A DNA stretch of 17,949 nt from NCBI GenBank assembly GCA_050732575.1, contig JBOHRF010000080.1, positions 1 through 17,949 on the forward strand. The letters run 5' to 3'. A model generated the notes under the pieces. The model was given only the letters and a program-made list of their open reading frames with translations. It was not told the DNA's origin and did not search any database. Each line of letters opens with the position of its first letter. The stretch's first letter is position 1. Positions 6,907 through 14,677 of the stretch are shown piece by piece. The position numbers and the translations under genes are program-made. The DNA comes from JBBDWZ01 sp050732575 (lineage in GTDB: Bacteria > Gemmatimonadota > Gemmatimonadetes > Longimicrobiales > RSA9).

Positions 6907-7550
6907 GGCATTACCCGTTTGAGGATACCGGGCCGTTTTTCCAGGCGAGGCGGCCGGGCACCATGGCGCACGGCGCCGGCCAGCGGGATGTAGGTCAGCT
7001 CCTGGCCGTCATCGACACAACGGAGCAGCAATCCGCCCCGGCTCATATCGCCGCGCCCCACGAATTCGTGCGGAAAACGAAGTTGCGTGTCAAAGGCGCG
7101 CGTCAGCACGGACAGGTATTTGTCACTGGCAATGCTGCCCAGCAGTACGACCTCGGCGGGCTGACTGGAGCGCGCACGCGCAATCTGTTCGGCCAGGCTC
7201 TGCGTACAGCTCTCCAGTGGTTCGCGATAGCGAGGTTCGGCCAGATCGATGGGGACCGCGGCGAACTCGCGCAGATCGGTCAGTGTGATGTGCACATGGG
7301 GAGAAACCAACCCGCGCGAGGGCGTGATGATGTGCACGCCCGCCATGGGCCGGGGCGTGCGCGCAAAGGCCTGCGCGTACGCCAGCTTGCCGCGGAAATA
7401 GAGGCCGCTCAGGAAACCAAACACCTCCCCCAGCGGTGCGCCGCGGCGCGTGCGCACCTTGCGCGCCAGCTCGAAGGTTGCGGATTCGTTGAACAGCAGA
7501 CGAGCGCGACGGCCGTGACTGCTGGCCGGGGAGAGCAGAAAAACCCGCAT
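6903..7550 (-). CDS. Uncharacterised conserved protein
   Basis: I do not recognise this 215-residue protein with confidence. It has no signal peptide or membrane segment. Notable segments are MRVFLLSPASSHGRRARLLF at the start, FLSGLYFRGKLAYAQAF (about 48-64), IITPSRGLV, EVVLLGSIASDKYLSVL and RFPHEFVGRGDMSRGGLLLR. The pattern of 'SPA', 'RGKLAYA' and 'SRGLV' is reminiscent of DUF6884-type proteins, but this is a weak memory match. The ATG at 7550 shares its A with the stop of the upstream gene (TGATG), and its own stop overlaps the LigD start, so it is translated in the same operon. A link to DNA repair is only suggested by that neighbour. Confidence 0.75.
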   Translation of the reverse strand: MRVFLLSPASSHGRRARLLFNESATFELARKVRTRRGAPLGEVFGFLSGLYFRGKLAYAQAFARTPRPMAGVHIITPSRGLVSPHVHITLTDLREFAAVPIDLAEPRYREPLESCTQSLAEQIARARSSQPAEVVLLGSIASDKYLSVLTRAFDTQLRFPHEFVGRGDMSRGGLLLRCVDDGQELTYIPLAGAVRHGARPPRLEKRPGILKRVMP

Positions 7551-8320
7551 CAACGCAGCAGCCTCAGCGTGGTTTGCGCGCGGTTGCGAGCCGTGATGCT
7601 GTTATCACCGACCTGTGTGACCGACTCCGTTTCCAGGCTGGCCGTGGAGAGCACGACCAGACGCAGCGGGCGCGAGTAATAGGAGCGGCCCGTGCCTTCT
7701 CCCCTGGTCGTTGCCTGCAGCGAGGCGGCACCCGCGCTGCCCGCGGTTTCCGAGATGACCGACGTGGCGGTAGCCAGCACCGTGACCGGCATGCTCTCGT
7801 ACACACTGTCCCCCACGACCCGATACCGCGTGATGATAGTCATCTCCATCGAGACGCCCTGAGTACCGGACTTGATCTTTGCGGTGTCCGTCCACGTAGC
7901 GCCGGGACGCAAGTCCTGGCGCAGCGAAATGGCAAACCCCCACTGGCCGCTCGATGAGAAGGTCACGCCCAGACCTTCCAGCCCGCGGTCGGCGAATTTC
8001 ACGGATCCGTCGGGCAGGAACTGCATGGGCACGCGCCTGCCGGTGAACTGTGACATCGCGGTCGACATGGGTGATGGCGGCTCGGTGGTGACATTCACCG
8101 AGTCCATCCAAGTCACCGCTGAGTCCGCGCTCAGAAAAGCCAGCACCGTGTGCATACGCATTTCCGATGTCATTTGCTGCGAGCCGGTCGGCATCTGTAT
8201 CTCACCGCTGCCCTTCGTGATCTGGCTGAACCGCAGTGTATCACCCCGACCAGGCGCGGCCTGACCGGCCGCCCTACCGGCAGTCAACGCGAGCAGGGTG
8301 AGTCCGACTGCAATGCGCAT
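7550..8320 (-). CDS. Secreted beta-rich protein of unknown function
   Basis: The protein has 256 residues. Residues 1 to about 20 form a signal peptide (MRIAVGLTLLALTAGRAAGQ). The rest is Ser/Thr-rich with alternating hydrophobic residues, suggesting a beta-sandwich or barrel exported to the periplasm or surface. It resembles the DUF6263-like secreted proteins in general pattern, which I could not confirm. I choose the ATG at 8320, preceded by GGAGAG and opening the signal peptide; an ATG at 8335 would overlap the upstream stop by 4 bp and is possible. No catalytic motif is visible. The gene lies between an amidohydrolase and the uncharacterised protein in one operon. Confidence 0.8.
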   Translation of the reverse strand: MRIAVGLTLLALTAGRAAGQAAPGRGDTLRFSQITKGSGEIQMPTGSQQMTSEMRMHTVLAFLSADSAVTWMDSVNVTTEPPSPMSTAMSQFTGRRVPMQFLPDGSVKFADRGLEGLGVTFSSSGQWGFAISLRQDLRPGATWTDTAKIKSGTQGVSMEMTIITRYRVVGDSVYESMPVTVLATATSVISETAGSAGAASLQATTRGEGTGRSYYSRPLRLVVLSTASLETESVTQVGDNSITARNRAQTTLRLLR

Positions 8321-8331
8321 GCTCTCTCCAA

Positions 8332-9978
8332 TCATGTCTCATGCATAGTGCGACCACCCACTACGGTACGCACAATCCGGATGTCTTTCAACTTCTGCGG
8401 CGCGACTGTATGCGGATCTTCGGCCAGGATCACGAAGTCGGCCAGCTTGCCGGGCGTAATCGAGCCTTTGCTCCGCTCCTCGAACGATGCGTGCGCGCCA
8501 TGCAACGTGCAGATGCGCAGCGCTTCTGCCACTGTGACTTTCTGGTTCGGCCCCCATTCGCGGCCCGCGTAGTCCGTGCGTGTGACCAGGCTCTGCAGCG
8601 CCATCATGGGCTCGTAGGGTCCGGGCATATAGTCAGAGGCGCCGGCAACCGGGATGCCGTAATCCAGGAAGGAGCGATGCGCGAACATCCAGCGCATCTT
8701 GTCCGGCCCATACTCGCCCCACTTGTCGCCATGGTAATAGATGTACGTGTAGAACGGTGTCGGAATCACCCCCGCCGCTTTGATGCGTTGCAGCAACGTG
8801 GGATTGACCAGTGAGCAATGTTCAATGCGATGCCGGGCATCGGCGCGCGGCCACTGCTTCTGTACTCGTTCATAGGCATCGAGCACGTAGCCAATGGTCA
8901 CATCACCGTTGGCGTGGATGCCGATCTGAAAACCGGCGCGATGCGCGTCCTCAACCGCGGCCATGATCTCCTGCGCGGTCATGGTCAGGATGCCAAAGTC
9001 GTCGGGTCGGCCAACGTAGGGTGTGCTCATGCGCATGGTGCGCTCGGATGCGGAGCCATCCGCGCCGAATTTCACGCCGCCAATACGCAGCCATTCATCA
9101 CCAAAGCCGGTGCGCACACCGGCTTGCTTGAGCGTGTCGAAGATGCCGCCGCGCGGAAAAAAGTAGAGACGAAAGCGAAGCTCACCGGCCGCGTACGCGT
9201 CCTGCCAGGCGGTGAGCGCCGAAGCATCGCCACCGGTCTGATGCACGGAAGTGAGTCCAGCCGCGGTCATGAGCTTGGCGATGTGGGCGGCGCCCTTCAG
9301 CCGCGTCTCGCGCGTAGTGGGCTCGCGGCGTCCTACGCGGTTGAAGCCGCCGCGCGCGCGCTCCGCAACTTTGCCGGTCAGCTCACCGTTTTCACGGTAG
9401 AACTTGCCACCTTCAGGGTCGGGTGTGTTCACCGTGATGCCCGCCAACTGGAATGCCTTGCTGTTGTAGACACCGGTATGTCCGCCCCGGTGGCCGACCA
9501 TGGCCGGATGATTCGGCACGGCCTCATCCAGGTCCCGGCGCGTGACCGGACGATCCAGCTTGGTATCGTCGTACATGAAGCCACTCACCCAGTACTCCGG
9601 TGGCGTGCTGGCCGTCTTCCTGCGTAGCGCCTCCTTCACTTCGGCGACCGTGCGCAGGTTCACGTTCACGCCGGTCAATTCCTGCACGCCGCTCGGGTGT
9701 GAGTGTGTGTCGATGAAGCCCGGCACCACCGTCGTACCGCCGGCATCGATGGTCTGCGTGTTCCGGCCCGCCAATGCGCGTACGTCTGCGTTGCTGCCCA
9801 CGGCCATGAACCGGCCGTTCTGCACGGCCAGCGCCTCGGCAAGCGGACGCGCATCATCCACGGTGTAGATGCGCGCGTTCACTACAATCAGGTCCGGCGG
9901 TTCCAATCGATCCAGGAGATAAACGTGCGCGAAGGTGGGGAAACCGAGGCTCGCGGCCAGAAACTCACGGCGTTCCAT
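8332..9978 (-). CDS. YtcJ-type metal-dependent amidohydrolase with Tat-like leader
   Basis: This 548-residue amidohydrolase-superfamily enzyme hydrolyses C-N bonds of an unknown substrate with one or two metal ions. The ligands can be followed: H92 and H94 in DTHSHP, K303 in GGVKFGADGS (position of the carboxylated lysine), H355 in IHANGD, H387 in RIEHCSL and D449 in ASDYMP. The flanking beta-sandwich halves are DLIVVNARIYTV at the N-terminus and GSITPGKLADFVIL at the C-terminus. This arrangement is that of the YtcJ/AepA group. The N-terminus MERREFLAASLGFP carries an RREFL motif like a Tat signal, so export in folded form is likely. GGAAGG precedes the ATG at 9978. It is first in a four-gene operon ending with the LigD polymerase. 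Confidence 0.9.
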   Translation of the reverse strand: MERREFLAASLGFPTFAHVYLLDRLEPPDLIVVNARIYTVDDARPLAEALAVQNGRFMAVGSNADVRALAGRNTQTIDAGGTTVVPGFIDTHSHPSGVQELTGVNVNLRTVAEVKEALRRKTASTPPEYWVSGFMYDDTKLDRPVTRRDLDEAVPNHPAMVGHRGGHTGVYNSKAFQLAGITVNTPDPEGGKFYRENGELTGKVAERARGGFNRVGRREPTTRETRLKGAAHIAKLMTAAGLTSVHQTGGDASALTAWQDAYAAGELRFRLYFFPRGGIFDTLKQAGVRTGFGDEWLRIGGVKFGADGSASERTMRMSTPYVGRPDDFGILTMTAQEIMAAVEDAHRAGFQIGIHANGDVTIGYVLDAYERVQKQWPRADARHRIEHCSLVNPTLLQRIKAAGVIPTPFYTYIYYHGDKWGEYGPDKMRWMFAHRSFLDYGIPVAGASDYMPGPYEPMMALQSLVTRTDYAGREWGPNQKVTVAEALRICTLHGAHASFEERSKGSITPGKLADFVILAEDPHTVAPQKLKDIRIVRTVVGGRTMHET

Positions 9979-10064
9979 GGTAGACCTTCCGAGCGGGTGC
10001 TCGTGAAATTGTCATCTCGCACGCAGGTACGGAAGGGCGACGGTGAGGGCGAGGCAGTGGCTCG

Positions 10065-10106
10065 GACATGGACGTGGGCACCGGCGTGGGCGCGGGCGCG
10101 GTTGTG
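10065..10106. repeat. Hexamer array GGCGTG/GGCGCG
   Basis: Seven consecutive hexamers in one register read GACATG GACGTG GGCACC, then GGCGTG GGCGCG GGCGCG, then GTTGTG. The array lies just downstream of the YdeI-like gene (stop at 10113) and about 90 nt upstream of the amidohydrolase start. Bases 10083-10095 have an exact 13-nt inverted copy at 11521-11533, at the other end of the arginase/YdeI pair. Bases 10068-10077 have an exact 10-nt inverted copy at 5881-5890. Confidence 0.65.
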
Positions 10107-10112
10107 CTTTGT

Positions 10113-10604
10113 TTACGGGTGCAGCTTCTCCTTGCGCGCCAGCATCTGGACGAACTGCTGGATGCGACGGGCTCGTTTTTCCGCTTTCCTGGCCGTCTGA
10201 ATTCGGAACAGGATTGCGTATCGGTTGCGGCCATCGAGGGTCTGGAAGAAGGATTGCGCGGGACGGTTCTCGGCCAAGGCAGTCTCGAGATCCTCAGGCA
10301 CGGTCATGCGACGGGGCGAGTCATACGCATCATCCCAGCGCCCGTCGGTTTGGGCACGCTCGACTTCGGCGAGCCCGGCCGGTTTCAGCGCGCCGCGTTC
10401 GATCAGAGCCAGCACTTTTTCACGATTGCGCTTCGACCAGATGCTTCGCTTCCCGCGCGGCGAGAACTTCTGCAGCCATGACTCCTCGCTCTTGGCCTGG
10501 CCATCGATCCAGCCGTAGCACAGGGCGACGTCGAGCGCTTCGGCGTAGGTGATAGAGGTGCGGCCGGAGGCCTTTTTTGCCAGGCGCAGCCACTCGGATG
10601 CTCT
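10113..10604 (-). pseudogene. YdeI/OmpD-associated family gene lacking its N-terminus
   Basis: The readable family sequence starts abruptly at SEWLRLAKKASG and continues through SITYAEALDVALCYGWIDGQ, FSPRGKRSIWSKRN and RRIQQFVQMLARKEKLHP to a TAA stop. Members of this family normally have about 30 more residues before the WLRLAKK segment. Here the frame upstream of about 10604 is the antisense or shifted reading of the arginase gene, with no credible start codon; an ATG at 10724 would add an unrelated 40-residue leader. The 5' end therefore appears deleted at the junction near 10595-10604. The family function is poorly known; proposed roles include resistance to cationic peptides. It may be non-functional, or translated as a truncated or fused product. 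Confidence 0.75.
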
Positions 10605-11544
10605 ACAAGTGGGGAGAGCAGCACAGCCAGCGCATCGAATCCCGGTCCGCCGGGTTCTGGTGAATCGACGGCGGGCATACGCGCGGATCCAGCAGATCGG
10701 CATCCACGTGGATCCAGAAGCCATTCAAGTCGTCCCGTCCCAGGCGAGCCAGAGCCGCCGGCGCAATGTCCGGCACATCCTGCGTCCAGAACCTGGTATC
10801 TGGGATATCCAGAATGTCGGAACGCGCGAGTGCCTCGTGACCATAGCCAGTTTCGTTTGCGTCACGGCGTCCGATCAGGACCACGTCGCGCGCATGCACC
10901 AGTGGAGTTGCACCGGCCAGACGTGCAAGGTCGGAATCACCGCGCCCAATTGCGAGTGCCAGACACATACTCGCGACCGATCCGGTTAGCGATTCCTGCG
11001 GCGTAGCGAAATCGGCGTGCGCGTCCAGGTAGGCGAGTCCGACTTGCTGCGCGCGTCGTCCGGCCCCGAGCAGCGTTCCCAGCACGATACTGCAATCGCC
11101 GCCCAGCACCAGCACGAACTTGCCGTCTGCCATGCCGCGCGCAACGTAGTCCGCCAGCGCTCGACTGTAGCTCGCCACACCCTGCTCGTTGCGCGGACGA
11201 GCGGGCGGGCATTTGAAATCCTGGTACGGTGGCGAGAGCACGTCGCCCAGGTCATCACCATCGATGCGCTCGACCAGACCGAGCTCGCGCAGCACACGAG
11301 GCGCGCGCACCCTGCCAGGGGCACGATCGCCAGCAGGATCAAAACGTGGCTGGCCTCGACATGCTCCCAACTCCGAAGGCCAGGAGGGCAGTTCGAAATC
11401 GAAGAGCTTCCGCGATCTCTCACCGGAAGCGCACGGTACACCTAAAGACGCCGCCACAACCGGTAGTTCGACACACAGCGTTGCACCAGCGCTGCTCCGC
11501 CACCTGTCAGAATTTCGTTTCCGCGCCCACGCCCGCACCCGCAC
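10595..11544 (-). pseudogene. Arginase/agmatinase-family gene with frameshift and lost C-terminus
   Basis: The ureohydrolase fold is clear: GGDCSIVLG, YLDAHADF and HVDADLLDP are the metal-binding motifs of the binuclear Mn site. After DPRV the original frame reads nonsense and stops at 10603, while the expected continuation (MPAVDSPEPGGPGFDALAVL) is in another frame starting at 10678. One base appears to be missing near 10678-10680. That second frame runs to about LLSPLVEHP at 10595 and then loses family similarity where the YdeI frame begins; the usual last 35-40 residues are absent. The start is uncertain: the first ATG is at 11544 inside a hexamer array, and a GTG lies at 11457. The family-like sequence begins near 11390. 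A sequencing or assembly error remains possible for the single-base shift. Confidence 0.75.
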
Positions 11545-11546
11545 TC
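11519..11546. repeat. Hexamer array, inverted partner of the array at 10065-10106
   Basis: Read on the minus strand this is GTGCGG GTGCGG, then GCGTGG GCGCGG, a 6-nt periodic array. The 13-mer at 11521-11533 is the exact reverse complement of 10083-10095. It lies at the 5' end of the arginase-like gene and just upstream of the divergent exonuclease gene. Confidence 0.6.
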
Positions 11547-11586
11547 CATCCTGACCGTTACTGCTGTTTTGTTGTTATGTTAGGGC

Positions 11587-12513
11587 ATGATCGTTCACCT
11601 GCTGGATGGCACCTACGAGCTGTTCCGTCACTTCTACGGACAACGTCGGGCAACGTCTGGAAGTAAGCCCGGAAGCGACACGGGAAGAGAGAACGATGGG
11701 CTGCCGCGCGAGCACCCGTTGGGCGCGGTGCGTGGCGTGCTCTTCACCGTGCTGCAGATGATCGACACGGGCGCGACACACCTGGGTGTGGCAACCGATC
11801 ACATCATTGAATCGTTTCGGAATCGACTGTGGCCCGATTACAAGACGGGCGCGGGTATCGACCCCGCGCTGTGGGCGCAGTTCGAGCCTCTGGAAGAGGC
11901 GCTGGCGGCGATGGGCGTAGTGGTCTGGCCAATGGTCGAGTTGGAGGCCGATGACGCACTGGCATCGGCAGCGGCACTGGCGGCCGCGGACGAGCGGGTC
12001 GAGAAGGTTTGCATCTGGACGCCTGATAAAGACCTTGCACAGTGTGTCCGCGACCAGCGCGTGGTTCAGGTGGATCGCAGGAGCGGGCAAATCCGGGATG
12101 CCGCTGGAGTTCAGGCCCGCTTTGGCGTGCCGCCGTCTTCCATCCCGGATTACCTGGCGCTGGTGGGCGATTCGGCCGATGGCTATCCCGGCATTGCCGG
12201 CTTCGGCGCCAAGAGCGCGGCCGCCGTATTGTCCCGGTTCGGCACCATTGAAGCGATTCCGGCGGACAGCGCGGAATGGCGGGCTAACGTCATGAACAGC
12301 GCCACGCTGGCGCGCAGGCTTCAGGAACAGCGGGAACTGGCGCTTCGTTTCAAGACTCTGGCAACCCTGCGCACGGACGCGCCATTGTTCAACAATGTCG
12401 ATGCACTGCGTTGGACGGGCGCGACCGCTGCCTTTCCGGCGTGGGCGGCCCGGCTCGATGCGCCTGACCTGGTGAATCGGGCACGAGCCGCGCGGAGCAA
12501 GCTTACTCACTAG
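11587..12513 (+). CDS. 5'-3' exonuclease of the DNA polymerase I/FEN family
   Basis: This 308-residue protein is a free-standing version of the flap-nuclease domain found at the N-terminus of DNA polymerase I, which removes RNA primers and 5' flaps. The metal-binding acids are present: D7 in VHLLDGTY, D71 in ATDH, E120-A-D122-D123 in ELEADDALAS, D146/D149 in TPDKDL, and D195/D198 in VGDSADGYPG. The last is followed by the helix-hairpin-helix GIAGFGAKSAAAVL (202-215). The PDYKTG segment (83-88) matches the arch region. There is no polymerase domain. The ATG at 11587 opens the conserved strand; its ribosome-binding site is weak. A lipoprotein gene follows after 13 bp. Confidence 0.9.
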   Translation: MIVHLLDGTYELFRHFYGQRRATSGSKPGSDTGRENDGLPREHPLGAVRGVLFTVLQMIDTGATHLGVATDHIIESFRNRLWPDYKTGAGIDPALWAQFEPLEEALAAMGVVVWPMVELEADDALASAAALAAADERVEKVCIWTPDKDLAQCVRDQRVVQVDRRSGQIRDAAGVQARFGVPPSSIPDYLALVGDSADGYPGIAGFGAKSAAAVLSRFGTIEAIPADSAEWRANVMNSATLARRLQEQRELALRFKTLATLRTDAPLFNNVDALRWTGATAAFPAWAARLDAPDLVNRARAARSKLTH

Positions 12514-12526
12514 TCCGGGGTCGGCC

Positions 12527-12916
12527 ATGGCGCGCGGGCGCACTCTAGTTGTGTTGTGCTTTTCGCTGGTTGGTTGCGCCGGCAAGGCAGCCCATGATGC
12601 TGGTCAAACACCGGTCCAACTACTGCGTGAGCGCGAACTGGCCAGCTGTCAGTACGAGCGGCTGGCCACCGTGGTGGAAGAGCGCACCACATCGGTCATC
12701 AATCCCGAGAAAGAAATGCAGCGCGCGCTCGGCTTGAAGGCGCGCTGGCTCAAGGCCGATGCCATCATCGAGATGAAGGTCGTCACGCTCGTCCCGTTCA
12801 TGACCAATGGGCCATCGAGCGGATCGACCGGCAGCCGCCGGGCAGGCGGTGTGCGCGCAACGGCCGAAGCGATTCGCTTCATCTCCGAAACCTGTCCGCG
12901 CCCGCGGGACGGCTGA
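12527..12916 (+). CDS. Small lipoprotein
   Basis: The protein has 129 residues. Residues 1-17 are a lipoprotein signal peptide with lipobox LVGC and Cys17 as the acylation site, so it should be anchored in a membrane. The mature part has a beta-alpha pattern: SCQYERLATVV, then a helical stretch EMQRALGLKARWLKADAIIE, then strand MKVVTLV. That resembles the small YbjQ-like or heavy-metal-binding lipoprotein domains, in which 'GADAII' closes a helix. I offer this only as a fold resemblance. It is probably co-transcribed with the exonuclease 13 bp upstream. An arm of a 24-bp perfect inverted repeat starts 10 nt after its stop. Confidence 0.75.
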   Translation: MARGRTLVVLCFSLVGCAGKAAHDAGQTPVQLLRERELASCQYERLATVVEERTTSVINPEKEMQRALGLKARWLKADAIIEMKVVTLVPFMTNGPSSGSTGSRRAGGVRATAEAIRFISETCPRPRDG

Positions 12917-12926
12917 CCGCCGGACG

Positions 12927-13070
12927 GCGGACCACCACCACGTTCTCCCGTTTTTCCCAATCCCGCATGTGATCGCCACATGCGCGCATGGATGGCGCGC
13001 AAAGAGTCGAGATTCCGGGTCAGCTCCATGGGTTAATACGCCGATTCGGGAGAACGTGGTGGTGGTCCGC
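12927..13070. terminator. 24-bp perfect inverted repeat between two convergent genes, possibly structured RNA
   Basis: Arms 12927-12950 (GCGGACCACCACCACG, then TTCTCCCG) and 13047-13070 are perfect inverted copies, 24 bp. The left arm begins 10 nt after the lipoprotein stop; the right arm ends on the last base of the amidohydrolase stop codon. The 96-nt interior starts with TTTTT and holds two smaller stems, GCATGTG/CACATGC (12965-12971 with 12977-12983) and GCGCGC/GCGCGC (12982-12987 with 12995-13000), which share two bases and so may be alternatives. A bidirectional terminator is the simplest reading; a small structured RNA is an alternative. Confidence 0.65.
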
Positions 13071-14665
13071 TACTGCGCCGGAACGGCGGCGGCTGCGTTG
13101 CGCGCGCGCGCCAGCAGCGCATCCAGCGCGCCGCGATTGAGGTACCGCCCGTTGGCAAAGACCGCGTGCACGCGCTGCGTGTTGCCGATGTCCTGCAGCG
13201 GATCGTCATCGAGCAACACCAGATCAGCCAGTCGACCGCGCGCCACGGTTCCCATGGAATCGGCTGCGCTGAAATAGCGGGCGGGATTCAGGGTGGCCGC
13301 GCGCAACGCGCTGAGTGGGCTGAGCCCGGCACCCACCAGGTGCCTCAACTCTTCGTGCAGCGCCCAGCCGGGGAACGCGCCGGGCCACGGCGAGAGGTCT
13401 GTGCCGGCCAGAATCGGCACGCGCGCGCGGTGCATGGACTGGAGCAGTCGGGCCCGCGTGTCAACCAATTGCTTGCGCAACACCTCTGTGTCAGCCATGG
13501 GCGGTTGCGTTTGGTAACCGCGAATCGCCTCGTCCCACATGACCAACCAGCTGGCGGGCACATGTGCGCGGCGCGGGTCGAGCAGCAACAATGTGTCGGG
13601 CGGAAGCTGGTAGACGGAGTAGCCGACAATGGTGGGCGTGAAGAACACGTTGGCCCGCGCGAGCAGGCGTGCCATCGAGTCCGTGCGCGCGTCGGTATAC
13701 GATGCCAGCAGCGCGGCCAACCGAGCATCATCGGAGCCGATCAGAGCCGATGGATCGAACGGCCTCCCCACCCATGTGCGCGCGCGCTCGAGATGCGAGC
13801 GATCCGCCGCAGCGTGCAGCAACAGCCCACCCACGGCGTTACCATCGTGCTCGATGCTCTTCTGCCGCACACGTACCACATCGCGCACGTCCACCATCAG
13901 GGGCAGGTGTCCGGCCACCGCCATTCCCCGCTCACCTGCTGCCCGGGCAATCGCGAAGTACACGTCGCGCGGCAGCCAGTCATAGACCTTGATGAAATCC
14001 GCACCAGCGCGCGCCAGCGAGTCCACGACCAGCCTGCCCTGCTCTGCCGTGCCGGCCCGCACCACCCGCGGATCGGCGTCCTGACTCAGACCAATCACGA
14101 TCGGCCCGGCCGCCACGATGCGCGGCATGGCCGCCACCGTATCGAGCCACGCGCGCTTCCATTCTGCCACGCGCTCCAGCCTGCTGCCCATGTCCCGCAC
14201 GCCCGTGACGCCCAGGGCGAGGTAGGCGGGGAATTGCCAGGCCGCACCGTCATCGACGTGAGCGTGCATTTCCCACAAACCCGGAATCAGAAAGCGGTTC
14301 GTGCCATCGACGCGTTGTGCGGTATTGGGAACCTCGATCCGCTCATCCGTGCCCACCGCCACAATGTGCCGCCCGGCAATCAGCACGGTCTGCCCGGCGC
14401 GCTGAATACCGCGTTCGACATCGATGATGGTAACGTGCTCGATGGCCAGGTTGGCATCCGCCGTCGGTGGGTCGTCCGCACAAGCCGACAGCAGCAGGAA
14501 AAACCGTAAGAAAAACCGTAAGAAGAAACGTAATAAACGACGTAAGAAACAACGTAAGGAAACAGAAAAGTTAGAGAGAACGGTGGGCTTTCCTAGCAAC
14601 GGTGATGATGAGCGCCGCGCGCTCGATGTTTCACCTGCGTTGCCCAATCCCGACTGTCCTCTCAC
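13070..14665 (-). CDS. Amidohydrolase-family lipoprotein
   Basis: This is an imidazolonepropionase-like metal-dependent hydrolase, likely membrane-anchored outside the cytoplasm. Ligands: H134 and H136 in WEMHAHVDD, a lysine in DFIKVYDWLP, histidines in GMAVAGHLPL and KSIEHDG, and aspartate in AGTDLSPWPG. A lipobox LLSAC places the acylated Cys at residue 62 of the longest frame (codon 14480-14482). The signal peptide before it (FLRFFLRFFLLLSAC) is encoded by 12-nt repeats, giving unusual arginines in the hydrophobic core. The start is uncertain: GTG at 14665 gives a long leader, TTG at 14599 a shorter one. Substrate unknown. It follows the aminotransferase gene on the same strand after about 70 bp. 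Confidence 0.85.
   Translation of the reverse strand: MRGQSGLGNAGETSSARRSSSPLLGKPTVLSNFSVSLRCFLRRLLRFFLRFFLRFFLLLSACADDPPTADANLAIEHVTIIDVERGIQRAGQTVLIAGRHIVAVGTDERIEVPNTAQRVDGTNRFLIPGLWEMHAHVDDGAAWQFPAYLALGVTGVRDMGSRLERVAEWKRAWLDTVAAMPRIVAAGPIVIGLSQDADPRVVRAGTAEQGRLVVDSLARAGADFIKVYDWLPRDVYFAIARAAGERGMAVAGHLPLMVDVRDVVRVRQKSIEHDGNAVGGLLLHAAADRSHLERARTWVGRPFDPSALIGSDDARLAALLASYTDARTDSMARLLARANVFFTPTIVGYSVYQLPPDTLLLLDPRRAHVPASWLVMWDEAIRGYQTQPPMADTEVLRKQLVDTRARLLQSMHRARVPILAGTDLSPWPGAFPGWALHEELRHLVGAGLSPLSALRAATLNPARYFSAADSMGTVARGRLADLVLLDDDPLQDIGNTQRVHAVFANGRYLNRGALDALLARARNAAAAVPAQ
14504..14560. repeat. 12-nt tandem array CGTAAG(N6), arm 1
   Basis: CGTAAG (once CGTAAT) recurs at 14505, 14517, 14529, 14541 and 14553, an exact 12-nt period. 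Bases 14504-14533 are a perfect 30-nt inverted copy of 14714-14743. The array lies inside the signal-peptide coding region of the minus-strand amidohydrolase and encodes its FFLR repeats. Confidence 0.8.
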
Positions 14666-14677
14666 CTGTCCTAGAAT

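Noticed and set aside
11575..12585. Long minus-strand open frame of 336 codons
   Set aside because: Antisense to the exonuclease gene, which has complete metal-binding motifs on the plus strand.
13166..14509. Long plus-strand open frame of 447 codons
   Set aside because: Antisense shadow of the amidohydrolase; rich in His, Arg and Gln as expected from a reversed GC-rich gene.
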